From Odobenus rosmarus divergens (lineage: Eukaryota > Chordata > Mammalia > Carnivora > Odobenidae): a stretch of 64,000 nt of DNA. The notes below the pieces were generated by a model that saw nothing but the letters and a program-made list of their open reading frames with translations, had not been told where the DNA came from and ran no database searches. A program made the position numbers and the translations under genes. Numbering within the stretch: position 1 is the stretch's first letter; each line of letters begins with the position of its first letter. The stretch covers positions 6,086,936-6,150,935 of the forward strand of contig NW_004450276.1 of the NCBI RefSeq assembly GCF_000321225.1, read 5' to 3'. Of the stretch, positions 57,991-64,000 are shown one piece after another.

Positions 57991-58960
57991 ATTTTTTAAA
58001 TCCCCAAATATTTTGAAATTAAATAACATACTTCTAAATAATCCATGGATCAAAAAAATCAGAGGAAGGTAGAAAAGTATTTTGAATTGGATGAAAATTA
58101 AAACACAACATACAGCTAATGCAGTACTTAGAAGGAAATTTATTGCATTAAAAAACCTACTTTAGAAATGAAGAAGTTCTCAAAATGACCTAGCTTCTAC
58201 CCTAAAAAATAGAAAAAGAACAGTCAATGAAACTCAAAGTAAGCAGAAGAAAGGAAACAAAATTCGGAGAAGAAATCAATGAATTAAAAAACAGAAAATT
58301 AGAGAAAAATGCATCCAGAGTTCAATGTTTTTAAAGACCTTTGAGAAGATCCATAAAATTGATAAAACCCTAACCATACCAATTGGGGGAAAACAGAGAA
58401 AACATAAATTTCCTGTATAAGGAATGAGAAAGTGACATCTCTATAGATTCTACAGACACTAAAAGGATAATTAGAGAATATTATAAACAAGTTTATGCTA
58501 GTAAATTCAAGAATGTAGATAAAATAGACATTTATTGGAAGACACAAATAACCAAAACTTACTAAAGAAGCAGCTAACATGAACAGCCCTGTATCTATTT
58601 TTAGTAGTTAAAAACCCCACAAAGAAAACAACAGAACCAGATGGCTTCATTGGTGAATCCTACCAAATATTTAAGGACAAAACATACCATTCTAGAAAAG
58701 CTCTTCTAAGAAACTGAATAGAAGGGAATACTCCCCAACTCTTTCTATGAGGCCAGAATTACTCTGTAACCAAAAACAAAGACATTACAAAAAATAAAAA
58801 AAAATACAGACCAATATCTCTCATGAACATAGATGCAAAATTCTCAAGAAAATTTTAGCAAATCAAATCTAGTAATATATTAAGAAGAAAACACATCAAG
58901 ATGAAGTGGGTTTATTCCAGAATGGTGGGGTCAATTTAAAATCTAAAAATCAAACAATGC

Positions 58961-59158
58961 GGGGTGCCTGGGTGGCTCAGTTGTTAAGCGCCTACCTTCA
59001 TGTTATTAAGCGTCATGATCCCAGGGTCCTGGGGTCGAGTCCCATATCCGGCTCCCTGCTCAGCGGGAAGCCTGCTTCTCCCTCTCCCACTCCCCCTGCT
59101 TGTGTTCCCTCTCTCACTGTGTCTCTTTCTGTCAAAAAATAAATTTAAAAAAATCTTT
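58961..59158 (+). mobile_element. CAN SINE with altered core
   Basis: Near-consensus SINE, but CGGCTCAGG is replaced by TGTTATTAAGCG, which repeats the TTAAGCG motif found about 20 bp upstream in the same SINE. The TSD is AAAAATCAAACAATG at 58946-58960 and 59159-59173. Confidence 0.95.
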
Positions 59159-59930
59159 AAAAATCAAACAATGTAATTTATCCGCTTAATAGACTAAAAA
59201 AGAAAACCTATATGATTATCTCAAATGACCCAGAAAAGGCATTTGATAAAATCTAACATTGATACTTGATAAAAAACTCTCAGCAAACTAGGGATAAAAA
59301 GAAACTTCTACATACTGGTAAAGATCATTTATAAAAAACTAGAGCTAACATACTTAATGGTAGAGGACTAAGTCTTTCCTTCTTAAGCTCAGGAAGAAAA
59401 CAGTGATACTCACTAATACCACTTCTATTCAACCTTGTACTAGAGTTCTAGTTTCCAACCAGTGCCAAAAGGGGAAAACAAATTGATCATCCAGATTGGG
59501 AAAAAAGATTTGAAATTTTAAAAAATGAGAATAGCATCAAAAGTCTGATTTTAAAAAAAAAAATGTGTCAACCTGTTGCCTGAAAACTACAAAACATCAC
59601 TGAGAGAAAATTTTTAAAGTAATTTTAAAAAGTAAATAACTGAAAAGATATACTGTATTCTTAACCTGGATAAGTCAATATTAAGTTACCAATTCTCAAC
59701 TCAATTAATGCATTCAAACTCAAAATCCCAATAGGCTTTTTCTCTGTTGTTGTAGAAGTTGACAAGCTGATTCTTGGAAAGGCCAGAAATCTAGAATAGC
59801 CAAAATGACATTGAAAAAGAATGACAAAGTTGGAGAATGTATATGACTTGACTTCAAGACTCATTTTGAGGCAAAGTAATTGAGACAGTGTGTCACTGTC
59901 ATCCACATAGGCAAGTAGATTGGGGTGCCT

Positions 59931-60185
59931 GGGTGGCTCAGTCGGTTAAGCTTCCAACTCTTGATTTTGACTCAGGTCATGATCCCGGGGTCATGATCTC
60001 AAGGTCATGAGATTAAGCCCTGTGTCGGGCTTCTGACTCAGCTCAGATTCTGCTTGTCCCTCTCCCTCCGATCCTCAACGCCTTCCCCCCATCCCTCCCG
60101 CCTCTCACATGCACACCCTCTCCCTCTTTCTTTCTCTCTCTCTCTCAAATAAATAAATAAATAAAATCTTTTAGAAATAAATAAA
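59931..60185 (+). mobile_element. CAN SINE with 14-bp tandem triplication
   Basis: Older-core SINE longer than its neighbours. GGTCATGA occurs at 59975, 59989 and 60003, exactly 14 bp apart, so a core unit has been repeated three times. It has a long (CT)n and an (AAAT)n tail. The TSD is not clear. Confidence 0.93.
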
Positions 60186-61619
60186 TAAAAATTAATTACT
60201 GGTTCGATGAGATACTACCCCATGGTAAAGCCCAGATTCGTTAACCTCAGATGGTCATTTTTTCCCCTCAGGAAAATACACTGCATTGATGGATTTATAA
60301 GTAGTGAAAGCTATTATTGAGGGCATTTGGAATACTATATTCTATGACATGTAGGGAAACAAAGTGTATTACTGAAGTCCAAAGCTAAGATACAACTTTA
60401 AAAATGTGTTTCAAAAGAACATTTAAGAGTGTCAGTAAAAGAAATTAAAAGAACTAGGTAAGTCTGGAAGACTGTGAGTATGGAAATGCCTGTTAAAGGT
60501 ACTTTACACTCTCGGTTTGGCAGAAACAGGAGAACCAGACTGAACCTTGTGCTTAGAATAACAATTACAAGATAATGAGGAGGAAATTTATCCTCTTTGA
60601 CTACAACCTCCCTGTATGTAGGAACAAAGAATTCCAAGAAAGATTTCTCTGACTGAGAGTTGAAGATCTTCATGATGCCTGAATGGAGTTTTAAAACAAA
60701 GAAAGCAAAGCTGAACTCGAAAACAAAACAGCCTGTTTTGTGGTAGCATGCAAATCAGGTTGGGTCATAGGCTCAATATGATACAGGCTTTTCTACCACA
60801 TTCATCATTAGTTGGCTCATGTATGGATTCAACCAATCAATATGCATTGAGCATCCACTGAGCACCAACACTTGGCCAGGTGCTCCTCAAAATTCCGATC
60901 TAAAATTAGAAAGTCGCCTCTACTTTTATCATCTTCTCTGAATGATCACTTTGATTTCTTGCCATAATTGAGCCATAGCTGTACCCTGGCGATACCATGT
61001 CTTCTGCAGTCCTCTGCAGGGGAGAATCCCCCTAACCATCCTCCATCCCAGTTATTGCCACTCCCAGCACCCAGCACAAAATTTCCTCTCCTTTTTGTTA
61101 AAATTCTTCTCCTCTAAGTATGAACCATCTGCTTATACCTCCCCCCCCCCAATTCCACCCCCCACAGCATTATCTACTTCTTGCCATTCATGAAAGACTA
61201 TGCGCTTGGCTCAGGCTTCCTCCATCCCCACTCCTGTCATCATCCTGAGTCACTTCGACACAAGCTTGGGTGACCCATCAACTAGTCATTCAATTCCTTG
61301 AATGCTTCCTCTTCTGTGAATTCTCCTTTTCCACATCAACACCCACCACCAAGTCACACCTGGATCAGGAATGGCATCACCTCAATAACACTAATTCAAT
61401 AATGCTAACCCCTTCCAGCCACAACTTTCTGTCCTTCTTGTTCAATTACTCAGAGTAAGACAGTTTTTGACTTTGCTTCTTTCCTTCCTTTTTCCCTTTT
61501 TTTCTCTTTTTCTCCCTTTTTTTTCTTTTTCTCTCTCTTTTCTTTTTATCTTTTTAACTGATACTCCTCCACTTTCTAGACATCACTTGTCTCCTGTACT
61601 CACCTCCTCCATTCATTTT
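60186..61619. other. Mostly unique DNA
   Basis: No gene was recognised. 60835-60890 (TGAGCATCCACTGAGCACCA) may be an antisense MIR scrap. C10 lies at 61141-61150 and a pyrimidine-rich tract at about 61475-61560. Confidence 0.4.
61475..61560 (+). repeat. Pyrimidine-rich tract
   Basis: About 85 bases almost entirely C and T, with repeated TTTTTCTC-like units. It is low complexity. Confidence 0.9.
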
Positions 61620-61815
61620 TAAATTAAATATTGTGTTTAAACACCTTCCTAAATCTCACATTATTTCTAATTTTTCTGTAGGCTTTTTGGGGTCCCTATG
61701 TATGTCATCTGCAAATAATTTTTTTCAGATTCCTTACTTACCAATTTTTGTGCTCATAATTTATTTTTCTTATTCTATTGTTTTATGGAGGACATATAGT
61801 AAAATGAATGGGTAT
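61620..61815 (-). mobile_element. L1 ORF2 fragment (RT region), antisense
   Basis: TATGTATGTCATCTGCAAAT is the complement of the stretch encoding the RT active-site region. It is followed by antisense RT sequence. Short and diverged. Confidence 0.65.
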
Positions 61816-61829
61816 GATGTACTGATACA

Positions 61830-62535
61830 GTTTCTCTGCAAATCTAATCCAAATATTGCACTTCTCTCAATCTCCAAGGCCAATTCCCTATTCCAAGCCA
61901 CCATTCTTTCACTTGATCAACTCATCTGGTCTCCAAAATGAATTCCCAAAGTTCTGTTCCCCTCCATTCCTTCTACTCTTAACAGCCAGAGTGATCTAAA
62001 AACACATTTAGGTTATGTCCTTGTTTTGCCTTAAACCTTCCACTAGTTTATAATTATACCTAGAATAATATCCAAAGCTCTAACAGATTCTTCCTCTTCC
62101 ATCTCTTCTTTTCTCATATACTAGACTTTACTCATAGTATTTTTTTTTATTTCCAGAAGACAGTAATGCTTTCCTGCCACAAGTCCTTCTTAGTGGCTGT
62201 TCCTTCTGTCTAGAATCCTCTTTGCCTCAAACTTTGTCTAGAGAACTCCTACTCAACCTGTAGGTCTCAAAATTCTCCCACAGAAGCCCTCTCATGACTC
62301 CAGAAATTTCATCAGCTCTCTCTTTTTTTTAATATTTCATTTAACTCTTCATTTTTCTTTCAAAGCACTTACCACTTTATGTAATTATACATGTTTATTT
62401 GTGTGGCTACTTAATACATGTCTCTCCCATTATACTAAAAGCTCTCTGTGTTTATCCCATCATCCCTAGCCTATGGCATTTTGCCCAGAAAATTGTGTGC
62501 TCTTAATAAATATTTATTGAATGAATAAATGGATG
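61830..62535 (+). mobile_element. L2 LINE 3' end
   Basis: Runs through CAGCCAGAGTGATCTAAAAA, AAAATTCTCCCACAGAAGCC, CAAAGCACTTACCACTTTAT and the L2 3' terminus AATAAATATTTATTGAATGA. It is the most complete L2 3' end in the window. Confidence 0.85.
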
Positions 62536-62954
62536 AATGAGGATATAAAGATGAATAAGACACAATCCTGGCTCAGAAAATGCATTCACAAATCTTTCCT
62601 TCCAGTCTTAATGATTTGTTTTCCTTACCAGGGTTAGAAATGGCAATAAGGAGCTAGATGACATCCAAGATCCCGACTTTATATTCCTTCGTGAGAGGAC
62701 CTTGTTAGGTCAGAAATTGACTAATATAAGCAATTATAGCAGCCTGAATCTAGGCCTGAAAATGGCAGGAGAAGCAGGATAAATTGGGACAAGAAACTAA
62801 ATACAGATTTTATTCATTACACACCCAAATCCAGAAGCTAGGACAGCTAAAATACCCATGATTAAAATTTTATTAGTTTGAATTTAGACTTAAACAATTC
62901 AATACTTATAACATATTCCTTTTCATACATTTGTTATTTCTCCCTTAATTTCTC
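62536..62954. other. Unassigned DNA
   Basis: No repeat or gene was recognised between the L2 end and the L1 at 62955. Confidence 0.35.
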
Positions 62955-64000
62955 TGTATAAGTATTTTTTAAATAGTTTTATATTTAGAAACAAAAGAAA
63001 AAATAAACTATTGGTACTACACCAAAATAAAAAGCTTTTGAAACAGTGAAAGAAACCATCAACAAAACAAAAAGACAACCTACTGAATGGGAGAAGATAT
63101 TTGCAAATGATATATCCATCTGACAAGGGGTTGATATCCAAACTACATAAAGAACTTATTCAACTCAACACCAAAAATTAATCTGATTAAAAATAGGCAG
63201 AGGACATGAGTAGACATTTTTCCAAAGAAGACATACAGACGGCCAACACACACATGAGAAGATGCTCAACATCGCTCATCATCAGGAAAATGAAAATCAA
63301 AACCACAATAAGATATCACCTCACACCTGTCAGAATGGCTAATAAAAAGACAAGAAATAACAAATGTTGGCAAAGATGTGGAGAAAAAGAAGCTCTCATG
63401 CACTGTTGGTGGGAATATAAATTGGTGCAGCCACTATGGAAAACAGTATGGAGGTTCCTCAGGAGGTTAAAGATAGAAATACCATACAATCCAGTAATTC
63501 CACTACTGGGCATTTACCTAAAGAAAACAAAAACACTAATTCGAAAAGATAGATGCATCCCTGTGTAATTGGAGCATCATTTACAATAGCCAAGATATGG
63601 AAGCCACTTAAGTGTCCATCAATAGACGAATGGATATAGAAGATGTGGTGTACACACACACACACACACACACCCTCTAGGTCCATTTATATTGTCAAAA
63701 ATTGGCAAGATTTCATTCTTTTTATGGTTGAATAATATTCCATCTCGTATATATATATATGGGTATTATGCTAAGTGAAATAAGTCAGACAAAAAAAGAA
63801 AAACACCGTATGATGATTTCACTCATAGGTAGAATCTAAAAAACATAACAACTGAACAAGCAAACCAAAAAAGCAGAAACAGATCCATAAGTACAGAGAA
63901 CAAACTGGTAGTTGCCAGAAGGCAGAGGGGGCGGATAAGAGTAAAACAGATGAGCAAAACAGGAGTGGGAGGTCCAGGCTTCCAGTAATGGGATGAATAA
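62955..64000 (+). mobile_element. L1 3' half, continues right of window
   Basis: 5'-truncated L1 from mid-ORF2. An open frame at 63206-63568 keeps the C-terminal Cys/His cluster (C-x3-C, then H-C-W-W). A 71-bp segment at 63673-63743 is inverted relative to L1 order. The 3' UTR starts near 63770 and runs past the edge of the window. Confidence 0.9.
63653..63672. repeat. (CA)n microsatellite at inversion edge
   Basis: About ten CA units on the left edge of the inverted segment. A (TA)n follows on the right side at 63748-63760. Confidence 0.93.

Larger units (their letters stand above)
56108..59925 (+). mobile_element. Ancient L1 (L1MB/MC-like), ORF1 end to ORF2
   Basis: Inter-ORF region to about 56690. 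ORF2 starts near 56700 (ATTATATCAATAAATATAAT) and runs through the endonuclease and RT regions to about 59860. It is heavily diverged: the RT active-site motif is not recognisable, and about 59500-59590 is rearranged or shortened. It is interrupted by SINEs at 57095 and 58961 and by an L1 3' end at 57605. Confidence 0.75.

Overview
This window looks like nuclear DNA from a caniform carnivore of the arctoid group (bear, mustelid or pinniped). The evidence is about thirty tRNA-derived CAN SINEs of the arctoid type. They share a head reading roughly GCGCCTGGGTGGCTCAG, a CTCAGCGGGAAGCCTGCTTCTCCCT middle, a pyrimidine-rich stretch and an AAATAAATAAAATCTT tail. There are also several copies of a young L1 3' end that I associate with arctoid genomes. 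The SINE bodies are not the dog or cat forms I know. The organism call rests on recalled repeat types and was not checked against a database. I find no functional protein-coding gene, exon set, RNA gene, CRISPR array or bacterial-type feature. All long open frames lie in L1 ORF2 relics, repeat shadows or unique DNA without recognisable domains.

Layout. 1-522 is a young L1 3' end that continues left of the window and sits inside an old L1 (523-5785), which itself holds an antisense L1 fragment. 5890-7480 is L2, split by a young L1 with a 5' inversion. 7481-11463 is a SINE-free, mostly unique, relatively GC-rich stretch. 11464-16160 holds L2, old L1 pieces, MIRs and unique DNA. 16183-18237 is an L1 with a candidate 3' transduction. 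19758-21420 is a processed pseudogene of lactate dehydrogenase A, the only gene-derived sequence seen.

22600-35730 is a stack of nested insertions. An old L1 (5' part 22600-24590, ORF2 part 24840-35725) is split by a second, nearly complete L1 with flanking DNA (25422-32283). That one is split in turn by a young L1 carrying a 50-N assembly gap, and both are peppered with SINEs. 35965-36790 is an LTR. 36815-39760 is HAL1/L1-type sequence with an unassigned insert and a SINE joined to an inverted copy of nearby DNA. 40266-41689 is antisense L1 with four SINEs. 42420-46500 holds L1 in both orientations, including a second 5'-inverted copy. 46500-49260 is mostly unique. 49268-54997 holds SINEs, antisense L1 and a second, opposite copy of the same LTR family. 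55010-59925 is an old L1. 60190-62950 is unique DNA, L2 and a small L1 piece. 62955-64000 is an L1 running off the right edge, with a small internal inversion.

There is no sign of a new multi-gene system. The interest lies in insertion histories that can be read directly from target-site duplications (TSDs): two textbook twin-priming inversions plus a very small one, two candidate L1 3' transductions, a SINE insertion carrying an inverted copy of neighbouring DNA, a 71-bp inversion inside an L1, and a gap whose size can be predicted from sibling copies. Repeat family names (L1MA, L1MB, HAL1, MIR, L2) come from memory and are approximate.
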